A stretch of 64,000 nucleotides of DNA from a virus: IMG/VR virus record IMGVR_UViG_3300032235_001069, positions 21,693 through 85,692 of that record, one strand, 5' to 3'. Of this stretch, positions 7,368 to 15,254 are shown in pieces. The notes under the pieces are model-generated. The model saw only the letters and a list, made by a program, of their open reading frames with translations. It was not told where the DNA came from and did no database searches. Numbering within the stretch: position 1 is the first letter of the stretch; the number at the start of each line of letters is the position of its first letter. A program made the translations under genes and the position numbers.

Positions 7368-7752
7368 TTGGTGGCTTGAATTAGCGGATGTCGCTTCAAA
7401 GCGCAGCGAAGATCCTTATCACAAGGTTGGTGCAGTAGCAATTAGAGAAGACGGCTCAATTGCTGGCGTTAGCTACAATGGCGCACCACCTAAAATAGAA
7501 ATCGATTGGTCAGATCGAGAAAAAAGAAGACAATTTGTTATCCACGCAGAAACAAATTTATTAAGATACATTAAACCCCAAGAATGCCCAAATGTTGCGG
7601 TAACTTTAGCTCCTTGTTATGACTGCCTAAAGAATTTGGCATCTTATGGAGTTAAAAAAATTTATTTTAAATCCTACTACGATAAATGCGATAAATCAAT
7701 TTTAGCAAAAATGGCTCACATTTACAAAATAGAATTATATCACTGCGATTAA
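7342..7752 (+). CDS. dCMP/cytidine deaminase-family protein
   Basis: A 136-residue protein with the zinc-dependent deaminase motifs VIHAETN (H68, catalytic E70) and LAPCYDCLKNL (C92, C95), in the order seen in dCMP deaminases. The likely reaction is dCMP to dUMP, feeding thymidylate synthesis by the ThyX encoded at 11379-12083. Its length and motif spacing fit the ComEB/dCMP deaminase group. The exact substrate is inferred. Confidence 0.85.
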   Translation: MSGRIDKIDWWLELADVASKRSEDPYHKVGAVAIREDGSIAGVSYNGAPPKIEIDWSDREKRRQFVIHAETNLLRYIKPQECPNVAVTLAPCYDCLKNLASYGVKKIYFKSYYDKCDKSILAKMAHIYKIELYHCD

Positions 7753-7910
7753 TGAAAAGTATTTTATACCTTTGGTTTAAAGCTCTTGGAGAAAAAGCTC
7801 ATAAAGATCCTAAGATAGCTGATCGAGTTGCCATCATTAGGACAATAATTTTATTAATTTATTTAATCACAAACTTTGTGATTATTGCTGGCGTAATTCG
7901 CCACTGGTAA
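7752..7910 (+). CDS. Small membrane protein
   Basis: A 52-residue protein whose start overlaps the deaminase stop (TAATG). It has a basic N-terminus, then one hydrophobic helix (TIILLIYLITNFVIIAGVI) near the C-terminus. It ends immediately before the convergent gene's stop. Position and continuous frame support it; the function is unknown. Confidence 0.6.
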   Translation: MKSILYLWFKALGEKAHKDPKIADRVAIIRTIILLIYLITNFVIIAGVIRHW

Positions 7911-8132
7911 TTATATCAAACCAATCGCACCATCTTTACTAACATCGGACCATTTTACTTCTGTTGCGTCTGAAGCATTTGATTTCTTATCTTTTCTGAC
8001 TCTAAATTGGCGATAACAAACTGCTGCTCTTTGCTTTTGATCTTTAAAATCTTTGTTCATCGTGGGATCACCCATGCAATTTTGCATAAAGGAGTCTTCT
8101 TCTTGGTTCTTTTCGGGAGTTGGAAGCGGCAT
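7911..8132 (-). CDS. Conserved small phage protein
   Basis: A 73-residue protein with FMQNCMGDPTMNKDF and KDQKQRAAVCYRQFR. This pattern (Cys, short acidic stretch, DQKQRxAVC) is common in small phage proteins of unknown function, often near head genes. Here it stands alone on the minus strand, convergent with the preceding gene and divergent from the next. Confidence 0.7.
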   Translation of the reverse strand: MPLPTPEKNQEEDSFMQNCMGDPTMNKDFKDQKQRAAVCYRQFRVRKDKKSNASDATEVKWSDVSKDGAIGLI

Positions 8133-8147
8133 ATTTAGTATTTACAC

Positions 8148-8181
8148 TTGACTTTCAGAAAAAAGTCTATATTTTAGACAT
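8148..8181 (+). promoter_or_regulatory. Leaderless sigma70-like promoter
   Basis: TTGACT, 16 bases, TATTTT, then AGACAT and the ATG at 8182. Confidence 0.65.
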
Positions 8182-9138
8182 ATGAAAACATTGGTGATCG
8201 ATTCCCACAAAGGTGGACCAAAACTTTCCAATAACCTACATCTACTCAATGCAAAAACAATTTCAGATCACTTGGGCGCAGACCTCATCTGGTCGTATGA
8301 AGGAGTCAATGATAGCATTAAATCTGGCTATGACGCTATTATCTTTAATCACGCATCTCATTATTCTTTCGTGGATTATAAGTGGTTAGAAGAAAGTCCG
8401 AATGCCAAGCTTTTTTATATTACAAATGAATACAATCTGGGCGAACCTCGCGCACTTTGGATGGCTGTTAAACGTGGACGTAAGTATGATGTTATTGCAA
8501 ATCATTCTCATGAGCCAAGCAAGGTAGTAATGAAGTATGTAAACAAGTGGAATATTCTTAATCTAAATTCATTAATTTATTCGCGAGTAAAAACAGACAT
8601 ATCCAGTAAAAATGACATCATTTATCATGGCTCATTTCGGGCCGACAGAGCAAAATATTTTAGTAAGTATCTTAGCTCTGACGTTATCGTTAGTACTCAT
8701 CAGAAAAATCGTGAAAAATTCCTGAATGCAGGAGTAAAAACAGAAAAATTTATTGATCGCATTAAATGGGACAAAGATGGACTAGCTCCATATCTTTGTT
8801 CGCTTTATATTGAAGATGAGAAAACGCATACTTATTACAACCATCTAGCCAATAGATTTTACGAGTCCCTAAATTATAATGTTATACCGCTCTTCTCTGA
8901 AGAGTGCATTAATACCATTGAGCTTTCGAAGTATCCAATTACAACTGATTTAATATTTTCAAATCCTGATCAATTGAAGCAAAAGCATGATTTCGTAAAA
9001 AATAATCGAGATTATATGATTCAATTGTTGGTAAATTGGGATATTAAAGCTACACAAGAAAAGCGCAAGGCATTGGATGATATTAAATATTTAGTTTATG
9101 GACCAGAAAATTATACAGCTTCAATTAACACAAAGTGA
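8182..9138 (+). CDS. Putative glycosyltransferase-like protein
   Basis: A 318-residue protein. The layout recalls a GT-B glycosyltransferase: an N-terminal half with Rossmann-like strands (MKTLVIDSHKGG, YDAIIFNHASH), then IIYHGSFRADRAKYF, VIVSTHQKNREKF and a C-terminal NRFYESLNYNVIPLFSEE resembling the nucleotide-sugar-binding region. No diagnostic motif proves it. It might glycosylate DNA or a surface structure. Its own leaderless promoter heads a plus-strand operon. Confidence 0.6.
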   Translation: MKTLVIDSHKGGPKLSNNLHLLNAKTISDHLGADLIWSYEGVNDSIKSGYDAIIFNHASHYSFVDYKWLEESPNAKLFYITNEYNLGEPRALWMAVKRGRKYDVIANHSHEPSKVVMKYVNKWNILNLNSLIYSRVKTDISSKNDIIYHGSFRADRAKYFSKYLSSDVIVSTHQKNREKFLNAGVKTEKFIDRIKWDKDGLAPYLCSLYIEDEKTHTYYNHLANRFYESLNYNVIPLFSEECINTIELSKYPITTDLIFSNPDQLKQKHDFVKNNRDYMIQLLVNWDIKATQEKRKALDDIKYLVYGPENYTASINTK

Positions 9139-9295
9139 ATTAGAAATCATGAAGGAAGCTTTATGGAATTATCAACTAGAGACTGATAGAAGTTCAAGAA
9201 AGCTTGCCTTTAGATATTTAAAGGGTATTGTGGAAGAATTGACCTCAAAATCACAAAGATCAAAAGATCTTGCTGAAAGAATAAAGGATTTATAA
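9098..9295 (+). CDS. Hypothetical helical protein
   Basis: A 65-residue, highly charged helical protein (ELEIMKEALWNYQLETDRS) overlapping the previous gene by 41 bases in another frame. The pattern resembles small phage proteins with a single amphipathic hairpin. Function unknown. Confidence 0.55.
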   Translation: MDQKIIQLQLTQSELEIMKEALWNYQLETDRSSRKLAFRYLKGIVEELTSKSQRSKDLAERIKDL

Positions 9296-9337
9296 ATAGA
9301 AAAATCAATTTAGAAAGGCAGGGTTAATCAAATAGGC

Positions 9338-9934
9338 ATGTTCGATACAATCGCTGTGAAGGATCAACTAATTAAGCCATTAGTTGATAAAGATATTTTT
9401 GAAGCTATTCAGAAAGATGTTGAAGATAGTTTTCTATCTTTTCAAACAAAGGATTTGGAAAACTGCTTATTCTATTACAAAATAGACGAAGACAAAAAAT
9501 TAATGCAGCAAAAATATGGTTTCGTTGAAGATGAAACTGAATTTTTGGGAGGTAGATCTGAATTTCAAGAAGCTACACATGATACCCGCACAACGTATAT
9601 TGAATTTTATGATCATTTAGGATGCGTTGGTGAAGATAGTGTTTTCATTACCTTTAAGGCTCATATAGTAAAAGGTGAAATGCGGGATCTTTCTGTATTT
9701 AAAATAGAGAGAACAAATATAAAAGAACAACAAGAAGCGACCAAAAAATTTCAAGAAAGATGGAAAAAGATTCACTCAACTCCAGAATGGAAATTGCGAG
9801 ATTTTCTTAATAACATCGAATGGAAAATAAATAGATTATTTTATCCAATTAGTCGCAAATACTCTTCCTTTAAAACATTTTTAAGAGACAAAGCTGAATC
9901 AAAATTTCCAGATGAGGACATTAGTAGTCGGTGA
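9338..9934 (+). CDS. Hypothetical protein
   Basis: A 198-residue protein. The first 130 residues look globular (FLGGRSEFQEATHDTRTTYIEFYDH); the last 60 are basic and helical (KLRDFLNNIEWKINRLFYPISRK). No family recognised. It overlaps the phosphoesterase start by 23 bases. Confidence 0.6.
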   Translation: MFDTIAVKDQLIKPLVDKDIFEAIQKDVEDSFLSFQTKDLENCLFYYKIDEDKKLMQQKYGFVEDETEFLGGRSEFQEATHDTRTTYIEFYDHLGCVGEDSVFITFKAHIVKGEMRDLSVFKIERTNIKEQQEATKKFQERWKKIHSTPEWKLRDFLNNIEWKINRLFYPISRKYSSFKTFLRDKAESKFPDEDISSR

Positions 9935-10640
9935 CATTCACCAAAAAATAGACAAAGTAGAAAAAATAATTTCTGATTGGGATGAAAAGATTATCTTTAT
10001 TGGAGATTACTTTGACGATTTTAATGACACTGTAGAAGATGCAAGAAGGACCGCCCAATGGCTTAAACAATCTTTGCAAAAGCCTAATAGAATTCATCTT
10101 ATGGGCAATCACGATTATAATTATCGTATCCGTCCTCCAGGCGCTTACTACTGCACTGGATTTACTCTGGAAAAGTATGAAGCAATTAATTTAGAATTAT
10201 CTATTTCTGATTGGAGAATGCTAAAATATTTCCATCATGAAAAAGACGATACAACAACTTACTGGTTCTCTCACGCTGGCATTAGCACTCATTGGTTTAA
10301 GCATCCTATATTGGGACTCACGACGGAAGTGATTGAAAAGAAAGTAAAGGAAGCTGATGAAGCTATAGAAAATAGACTTTTTGATAGTCCTCAAATTGCA
10401 TGTTTAAATGCGGTTGATATGTATAGAGGAGGAAGATGTCAAAAAGGAGGATTGCTTTGGAATCATTGGACTAATTGCGAAGTATTTGACGGAGTCACTC
10501 AAATAGTCGGACATACCACAAGAGAAGAAATTAAAATAAAAAGAGGAAAAGGATTTAGTTCAAAGTCGGTAAATATTGACACTCACTTAGCGCAAGTTTT
10601 AGTGATAGATGATGGAAATTTAATTATTAAAAATACATGA
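9912..10640 (+). CDS. Calcineurin-like metallophosphoesterase
   Basis: A 242-residue protein with the ordered metal-binding motifs of the family: GDIH (8-11), GDYFDD, GNHDYN, SHAGIS and VGHTTRE. It should hydrolyse a phosphomonoester or phosphodiester with two metal ions. Phage members include Ser/Thr phosphatase-like and nucleotide phosphatases; the substrate cannot be told from sequence. It overlaps the next gene by four bases. Confidence 0.85.
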   Translation: MRTLVVGDIHQKIDKVEKIISDWDEKIIFIGDYFDDFNDTVEDARRTAQWLKQSLQKPNRIHLMGNHDYNYRIRPPGAYYCTGFTLEKYEAINLELSISDWRMLKYFHHEKDDTTTYWFSHAGISTHWFKHPILGLTTEVIEKKVKEADEAIENRLFDSPQIACLNAVDMYRGGRCQKGGLLWNHWTNCEVFDGVTQIVGHTTREEIKIKRGKGFSSKSVNIDTHLAQVLVIDDGNLIIKNT

Positions 10641-11020
10641 GCACATATAGCCAGCACGATTATCAACATAATAAAAGTCATATTCTAGTTCCTAAAGGTT
10701 GGGGTTATGAATTATGGATAACCAATAATCATAATTACTGCGGTAAGCTATTAAAAATTATCAAAGCAAAAAAACTATCTTGGCACTATCATCTCGTTAA
10801 AGACGAAGTGATGTTTTGTCAAAGTGGAAGAGTAAAAATTACTTATGGCTGGGACAAGGATATGTCCTTAGCTGATGATATCATTTTAGAAAAAGGCGAA
10901 AGCTTTCATATTCCTAGAGAACTTGTTCATAGAATTGAAGCGATTGAAGATTCTGAGATCTTCGAATTCTCTACAACTCATCACGACGAAGATAGTTATA
11001 GGGTAATTAAAGGCGATTAA
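10637..11020 (+). CDS. Cupin-domain protein
   Basis: A 127-residue single-domain cupin. It starts with KGWGYELWITNNHNYCGKLL and shows SWHYHLVKDEVMFCQSGRV (cupin motif 1) and EKGESFHIPRELVHRIEA (motif 2). The opening resembles mannose-6-phosphate isomerase-type sugar cupins. A sugar isomerase or binding role is possible. It is co-transcribed with the phosphoesterase (ATGA overlap). Confidence 0.8.
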   Translation: MSTYSQHDYQHNKSHILVPKGWGYELWITNNHNYCGKLLKIIKAKKLSWHYHLVKDEVMFCQSGRVKITYGWDKDMSLADDIILEKGESFHIPRELVHRIEAIEDSEIFEFSTTHHDEDSYRVIKGD

Positions 11021-11021
11021 T

Positions 11022-11282
11022 ATGATTTTATCATTAATTACTAATTTACTAAAATTAGCATTAGCATATTTCGAACTAAAAAACAAATCTTTTTATTATG
11101 ATATACTCGAAAAATCCAGAGCCAAATGTAATCAGCTCGCAGAAGACATTGAAAAACTTCGCACCGAAGGCACTCAGTCTTCTACTGATCGCGCTGACGT
11201 TCTCTTCATGCGTCTCAAGTCCGAACAAAAATATTCCGAACATCTTTCAGCCCAATATTCTAAGGTTGAAGCAGGGAACTGA
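11022..11282 (+). CDS. Inner-membrane spanin (Rz-like)
   Basis: An 86-residue protein with an N-terminal hydrophobic helix (LSLITNLLKLALAYF) followed by a charged coiled coil (KSRAKCNQLAEDIEKLRTEG). This is the design of an i-spanin. The decisive context is a lipoprotein gene embedded in another frame at 11098-11382, as in Rz/Rz1. The pair would fuse inner and outer membranes at lysis, implying a Gram-negative-type host. It follows the previous gene at a TAATATG junction. Confidence 0.72.
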   Translation: MILSLITNLLKLALAYFELKNKSFYYDILEKSRAKCNQLAEDIEKLRTEGTQSSTDRADVLFMRLKSEQKYSEHLSAQYSKVEAGN

Positions 11283-11382
11283 GTTAATTACTGTAGATGG
11301 TCGATACATTGCTCAATCTGATGAGGTTTGGCATAGCGATGCGCGTTATAGAAAATTAGAAAGAGAATCATTATATAAATGA
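11098..11382 (+). CDS. Outer-membrane spanin lipoprotein (Rz1-like), embedded gene
   Basis: A 94-residue protein starting inside the i-spanin gene in a different frame and ending 100 bases beyond it. It has a basic start, a hydrophobic stretch (ALSLLLIALTFSSC) and a lipobox with C38 as the predicted lipid-attached residue. A soluble tail of about 56 residues follows. It overlaps the ThyX start as ATGA. Confidence 0.75.
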   Translation: MIYSKNPEPNVISSQKTLKNFAPKALSLLLIALTFSSCVSSPNKNIPNIFQPNILRLKQGTELITVDGRYIAQSDEVWHSDARYRKLERESLYK

Positions 11383-12083
11383 AAGTAGATTTAATTGATT
11401 GGATGGGTAGTGACTTGACAGTTGCGAATGCAGCTAGAGTCAGTTTTGACAAACAGTCAGAATGGGAAGTAACTGGATACGAAACGCAATTAGTTGCTGA
11501 TAGAGCTTACGCAGAATATCCAATAAACAAGTTAAAAAATGCAGATGAAAAATTAATTAAGTTTTTAGCGAAGCATAATCATTGGACTCCATTTGGTCAC
11601 TGCATGCTTCAGTTTAGAATCAAGGCTCCAATTTTTGTTGCCCGTCAATTAGGAAAGCATCAAGTTGGTCTTGTATGGAATGAAATTTCTCGTCGTTATG
11701 TAGACAGTGAACCAGAATTTTATTTTCCAGAAAAGTGGAGAAAAAAGAATCCAGACAAAAAACAAGGAAGTTACGAAGATCAATTTGTAGAATTAGATTT
11801 TTCCGAAAAACTATCTACTAAAACTATAATTAATATGGTCAAAGATCATTATAATTTTCTATTGAATTCTGGAGTATGTGCAGAACAAGCTAGAATGATT
11901 CTACCTCAAAACATGTATACAGAATGGTATTGGAGTGGATCTTTGTATGCGTTCGCTCGCATTTGTGGATTGAGACTTAAGCCAGACACTCAGAAAGAAA
12001 CAAGAGATATTGCAAACATGATTAATGATTTAGTGGCAGAAAAATTCCCAGTTTCATGGAAAGCTCTTACGTGTAAAGAGTAG
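11379..12083 (+). CDS. thyX: Flavin-dependent thymidylate synthase
   Basis: A 234-residue ThyX-family protein that makes dTMP from dUMP with FAD, NADPH and methylene-tetrahydrofolate. It keeps HNHWTPFGHCMLQFRIKAPIFVARQ, the signature region and a C-terminal CAEQARMILPQNMYTEWYWSG block. The signature reads KHQVGLVWNEISRRY, not the canonical RHRxxSxNExSxRY: both arginines of RHR are replaced and one residue is inserted. Activity is likely but the signature is divergent. Confidence 0.87.
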   Translation: MKVDLIDWMGSDLTVANAARVSFDKQSEWEVTGYETQLVADRAYAEYPINKLKNADEKLIKFLAKHNHWTPFGHCMLQFRIKAPIFVARQLGKHQVGLVWNEISRRYVDSEPEFYFPEKWRKKNPDKKQGSYEDQFVELDFSEKLSTKTIINMVKDHYNFLLNSGVCAEQARMILPQNMYTEWYWSGSLYAFARICGLRLKPDTQKETRDIANMINDLVAEKFPVSWKALTCKE

Positions 12084-12084
12084 T

Positions 12085-12288
12085 ATGAAAGCAATAGTAT
12101 GGCTATCTCAACACAGTGATCAAATTATTGAAGCTCTTACAGCAATTGTAACTGGAGCATCAGCATTAGCCGCCTTAACGCCAACTCCCAAAGACGATAC
12201 CTTTTTAGGAAAAGCTTATAAAATCATAGATTGGTTAGCATTAAATGTAGGCAAAGCTAAAGAAACAGGAAAAGAAGAAAAAAAATAA
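12085..12288 (+). CDS. Small membrane protein, holin candidate
   Basis: A 67-residue protein with one hydrophobic helix (IIEALTAIVTGASALAAL), a conserved-looking TPTPKDDTFLGKAYKIIDWLALNVGKAK and a Lys-rich tail. The size, single helix, charged tail and closeness to the spanins fit a holin, but the same pattern also occurs in unassigned phage membrane proteins. It is the last gene before a strong terminator. Confidence 0.6.
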   Translation: MKAIVWLSQHSDQIIEALTAIVTGASALAALTPTPKDDTFLGKAYKIIDWLALNVGKAKETGKEEKK

Positions 12289-12306
12289 TATTAAATATTC
12301 ATGCGA

Positions 12307-12337
12307 CCCCGATTCGAAAGAATCGGGGTTTTTTTTG
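12307..12337 (+). terminator. Rho-independent terminator
   Basis: Perfect nine-base stem CCCCGATTC-GAAA-GAATCGGGG followed by nine T. It ends the 8182-12288 transcription unit. Confidence 0.92.
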
Positions 12338-12351
12338 TGTAATTTAATTTG

Positions 12352-12942
12352 ATGAAGAAAATAATATTCATTGCTTCAATTTACTTTTTAATTCTAGCGG
12401 CGAAAGTTATTTGTAGCGAAGACGAATCATTTTCAATACGTAGGGCATACATTGATGTCATTGGAGTAGTTCCAACTGCAGAAGAAATTGATTGGTATTG
12501 CGTATATAACAAAAATAGCTATGAAATGGCAGTAGATTGGTTGTTAAAACATCCTAATTACAGTTGGAATGATATAAGCAAACAAGACGCAAGAAAAATT
12601 CTTCTTTCAAGTGAGTATAAAAACTTTAGAAAAATGCCATTATCAAAAGATAAATTAAATAAAATTATACTTTATCTCGCTGGAAGCTCTGAAGAGATTA
12701 CGGACGAATCTATTAAAAAAGCTTCAATCAAATTCATTAAAGATGCCAGAATGAGTTCAGATAATGATATGGAAGCAATTGATCATATTACATATAGATT
12801 AATGTCAAGAGTGACCAACATAGAAGAAGCGAACTATTTATCAAAATTTCTTAAAGAAAAATTAAAAATAAAATCAGAAGAAGAAGCTTGGATAGATTTA
12901 TTTGATCAAATTTTACACCTTCAGGATGTAAGGAATAGATAA
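12352..12942 (+). CDS. Secreted protein with DUF1549 (PSCyt2)-like motif
   Basis: A 196-residue protein with a clear signal peptide (MKKIIFIASIYFLILAAKVICSE). Next comes SFSIRRAYIDVIGVVPTAEE with AVDWLLKHPNY, which resembles the RRxYLDLxGxxPTxEE opening of DUF1549 proteins that abound in Planctomycetes and Verrucomicrobia. The rest is helical and unrecognised. It may be acquired from the host and act in the periplasm. I start at ATG 12352, not the TTG before it. Confidence 0.65.
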   Translation: MKKIIFIASIYFLILAAKVICSEDESFSIRRAYIDVIGVVPTAEEIDWYCVYNKNSYEMAVDWLLKHPNYSWNDISKQDARKILLSSEYKNFRKMPLSKDKLNKIILYLAGSSEEITDESIKKASIKFIKDARMSSDNDMEAIDHITYRLMSRVTNIEEANYLSKFLKEKLKIKSEEEAWIDLFDQILHLQDVRNR

Positions 12943-12943
12943 T

Positions 12944-13426
12944 ATGAGCCTTATAGAACAGCTTTATGACGACGAATCAGTTAAATTAATTCGTTCAATT
13001 TATAAAGACGATCCTTCTTCAAGAGATATTTTGTTTCAATCATTTGGACAAAAAATTATAGAAAAACAAGAAACTTTCATTAATTCAAAGCCATTAGATA
13101 TATTAAGTTTGATATGCATGACAGCATCTTTTGCGGATTCAAAAGAAGAATGTCAAGAAGTCGCAATGATATTTTTTAATAGATTAAAAGATGAAAATCC
13201 ACTTCCATATATAACGGATGATCATGGATTTCTACTTGCTCAAAAAACTCTAGTCGCACTATCTCTTTACCATAAAGCAATGGAAAAAAGATGGAAATAT
13301 CATGGTGCGCCATCTCCAGACTATTATAGAAGAGTATCGAAACTTGTTTTTGAAAAAAATGGCAAAAATTCTATTGCAAATCATCATGAAATGTGGGAGA
13401 ATTTTTTCTCTGAAATATTTTTATGA
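12944..13426 (+). CDS. Hypothetical protein
   Basis: A 160-residue helical protein starting MSLIEQLYDDESVKLIRSIY, joined to the previous gene by a TAATATG junction and to the next by a four-base overlap. It contains LLAQKTLVALSLYHKAMEKRW. No family recognised. Confidence 0.6.
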   Translation: MSLIEQLYDDESVKLIRSIYKDDPSSRDILFQSFGQKIIEKQETFINSKPLDILSLICMTASFADSKEECQEVAMIFFNRLKDENPLPYITDDHGFLLAQKTLVALSLYHKAMEKRWKYHGAPSPDYYRRVSKLVFEKNGKNSIANHHEMWENFFSEIFL

Positions 13427-13884
13427 TTTTTAAAAAGGGTATTGCTACAATATCAGTCGAAAAAGAAGGAGATTTTGTAAAAAAAGTATTTCAAACGCAG
13501 AACAAATATAAAAAAGAAAGAGATTTTTATCTTTTTACTGGACATTTATTGGATTTTGTGCCGAAACTTCATAAATTTGAAGATAAAACCAAAACAATCT
13601 GGACTGAATATTGCGGTCAATCTTTAAATTTAAAATATATATCCAAAGATCGCTACAAATTTAAACCAGAAATAAGAAAAATGGTTAAGCTTTTAAGTGA
13701 TTTAAACTTATATCACAACGACATAAGATGGAAAAATATTGTAGAAAATGATAGTGGTCAGCTTTTTTTGATTGACTTTGAGGTCATTTCAAATGAGAAT
13801 AGGGAAAGAGATCCAGAAAATATCCTTACAGAAAAATATGAAAAAAGTACCAACAATTCACGAACTAAGAAAAGCGGGCTATAA
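13423..13884 (+). CDS. Small protein kinase-like protein
   Basis: A 153-residue protein with a kinase-fold C-lobe signature. YHNDIRWKNIV matches the HxDxxxxN catalytic loop, and LFLIDFEVIS has DFE in place of DFG. An N-lobe lysine candidate lies in FVKKVFQTQ and a glutamate in KKERDFY. At about 150 residues it is minimal, like Bud32/Kdo-kinase-type phage proteins. The target is unknown. Confidence 0.65.
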   Translation: MIFKKGIATISVEKEGDFVKKVFQTQNKYKKERDFYLFTGHLLDFVPKLHKFEDKTKTIWTEYCGQSLNLKYISKDRYKFKPEIRKMVKLLSDLNLYHNDIRWKNIVENDSGQLFLIDFEVISNENRERDPENILTEKYEKSTNNSRTKKSGL

Positions 13885-14224
13885 AGTAAGAGTGACTCAC
13901 ATCAGAAAATTCTTTCGTTTTGATCCTCAGACTGGTAAAAAGCGTACATTTTGGGCAGCTTTTCATGCTAAAAAGCATGCTCCTCTTGCAAAGCCAGAAG
14001 ATATTAAAGAGTGCGAAGAATTCTTTATTGATTGTAAGGGTGGAGAAACCGTAATTGATCTAACTTCTCCAGATGGCAAGATGACTACAAAGGGAACTTC
14101 AATCTGCTCTGAAGATGATGCATATGTTAAGAGAAAAGGTATTAGAAGAGCATTGGGCCATGCAGTAAGCGCAATGGATAAACAAAAAGACGTTTACTTC
14201 TCTTTAAGGAAGATCTTTTCTTAA
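13838..14224 (+). CDS. Conserved phage hypothetical protein
   Basis: A 128-residue protein starting MKKVPTIHELRKAGYKVRV, followed by HIRKFFRFDPQTGKKRTFWA and a C-terminal YVKRKGIRRALGHAV. The opening PTIxELxxxGYKVRV is frequent in uncharacterised phage proteins. It overlaps the kinase-like gene by 47 bases. A longer upstream start would lie fully inside that gene and is less likely. Confidence 0.65.
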   Translation: MKKVPTIHELRKAGYKVRVTHIRKFFRFDPQTGKKRTFWAAFHAKKHAPLAKPEDIKECEEFFIDCKGGETVIDLTSPDGKMTTKGTSICSEDDAYVKRKGIRRALGHAVSAMDKQKDVYFSLRKIFS

Positions 14225-14225
14225 G

Positions 14226-14384
14226 ATGAAGGTTTTTTGTTTATTTTTCTATTATTTAGGCGATATATGCTCTCGATTGGGCGCATATGATTTATATGAT
14301 TTTTTTATGAGATTATCTATAGACATCTCAGATAAAAATGACTTAAATATATGGAAAATTGTTGACAAGAGTGACAAAGATTAA
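14226..14384 (+). CDS. Small conserved phage protein
   Basis: A 52-residue protein, MKVFCLFFYYLGDICSRLGA then YDLYDFFMRLSIDI and a charged tail. It resembles small phage proteins with a YLGDxxSR start and a helical segment. Its TAA shares the TTAA palindrome with the stop of the opposing GIY-YIG gene. Confidence 0.6.
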   Translation: MKVFCLFFYYLGDICSRLGAYDLYDFFMRLSIDISDKNDLNIWKIVDKSDKD

Positions 14385-15220
14385 TCTTTGTTTAAATATT
14401 TAAAAAAATAACCCTTTACTGAAGATTTTCTTTCTTTAGACAAACTTCTTGAAATTATTGAACTGTCAACTTTAAGTTCTCTCGCGGCAGTAGCTATTGA
14501 ACTATAAATAATTCCATCAGATCTTTGTATAGATTGTCCTTTGTTAAATTTTGCTTTTGATAGATTTTTAATATGCTCTTGTGTAAATTTTTTATCAATT
14601 TTTCCTAAAGAAATTTTATCTTTAGTTTGTTGAGTTCTTGTTTTACCTAAATTTTTATTTTTTCGATAAACTACATTTAAGTATTTTTCCTTAAAAAAGG
14701 AAAAGCAAAAATCTTTTTTTAAAAACCATAATCTATCTTGAGATTTTGACATTTTTTTAAAAGTAGAAGTGTATTGAGGATGGAAACCTTCTTCTATTGG
14801 TTGGGAAGAAAAATCATAATGCTTAACTTCTCCAGTAATTAAATTGTACGAAATAATTTTTTTTCTGTTATTACTTTTGCATCCCTTATTATGAGGCTGC
14901 TTTTTATACCAATAATGATTTTTGCCATATAAAACAGCATGAGCGTCTGGTCTTGAATTAAATCCATTTTTATATGCATTTAAAAAATTTATCCAATACT
15001 GCTCTCTTTCAATTAAATTTTCTTTTATATCTTCTTCTAAAATTATGAAACTAAAATTATTTTCGCCATACTTAATCCAAGACCTTTGCAACTTTTTTGA
15101 ATGATGCTTTCCCCTTTTTAAATCATTTAAATGCCTACTCTTTCTTTTTTGAAAATTATTTGTAGATCCTACATACATTTTCATTGACAATATACACTTT
15201 ATTGCGTAAATTAAACCCAT
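14381..15220 (-). CDS. GIY-YIG homing endonuclease
   Basis: A 279-residue protein. The N-terminal GIY-YIG domain is visible as MGLIYAIKCILSMKMYVGST (LIY and YVG), with NNFQKRKSRH carrying the catalytic Arg region and E in LIEREQYWI. NUMOD3-like repeats follow (TRTQQTKDKISLGK, KFTQEHIKNLSKAKF). The C-terminus has an IYSSIATAARELKVDSSIIS helix-turn-helix typical of these enzymes. It is antisense to its neighbours, as expected for an inserted selfish gene. Start at 15220; longer frames run into the divergent gene. Confidence 0.88.
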   Translation of the reverse strand: MGLIYAIKCILSMKMYVGSTNNFQKRKSRHLNDLKRGKHHSKKLQRSWIKYGENNFSFIILEEDIKENLIEREQYWINFLNAYKNGFNSRPDAHAVLYGKNHYWYKKQPHNKGCKSNNRKKIISYNLITGEVKHYDFSSQPIEEGFHPQYTSTFKKMSKSQDRLWFLKKDFCFSFFKEKYLNVVYRKNKNLGKTRTQQTKDKISLGKIDKKFTQEHIKNLSKAKFNKGQSIQRSDGIIYSSIATAARELKVDSSIISRSLSKERKSSVKGYFFKYLNKD

Positions 15221-15254
15221 ATTAGTTCTTACACTCAAAATTAATCTTATTGTC

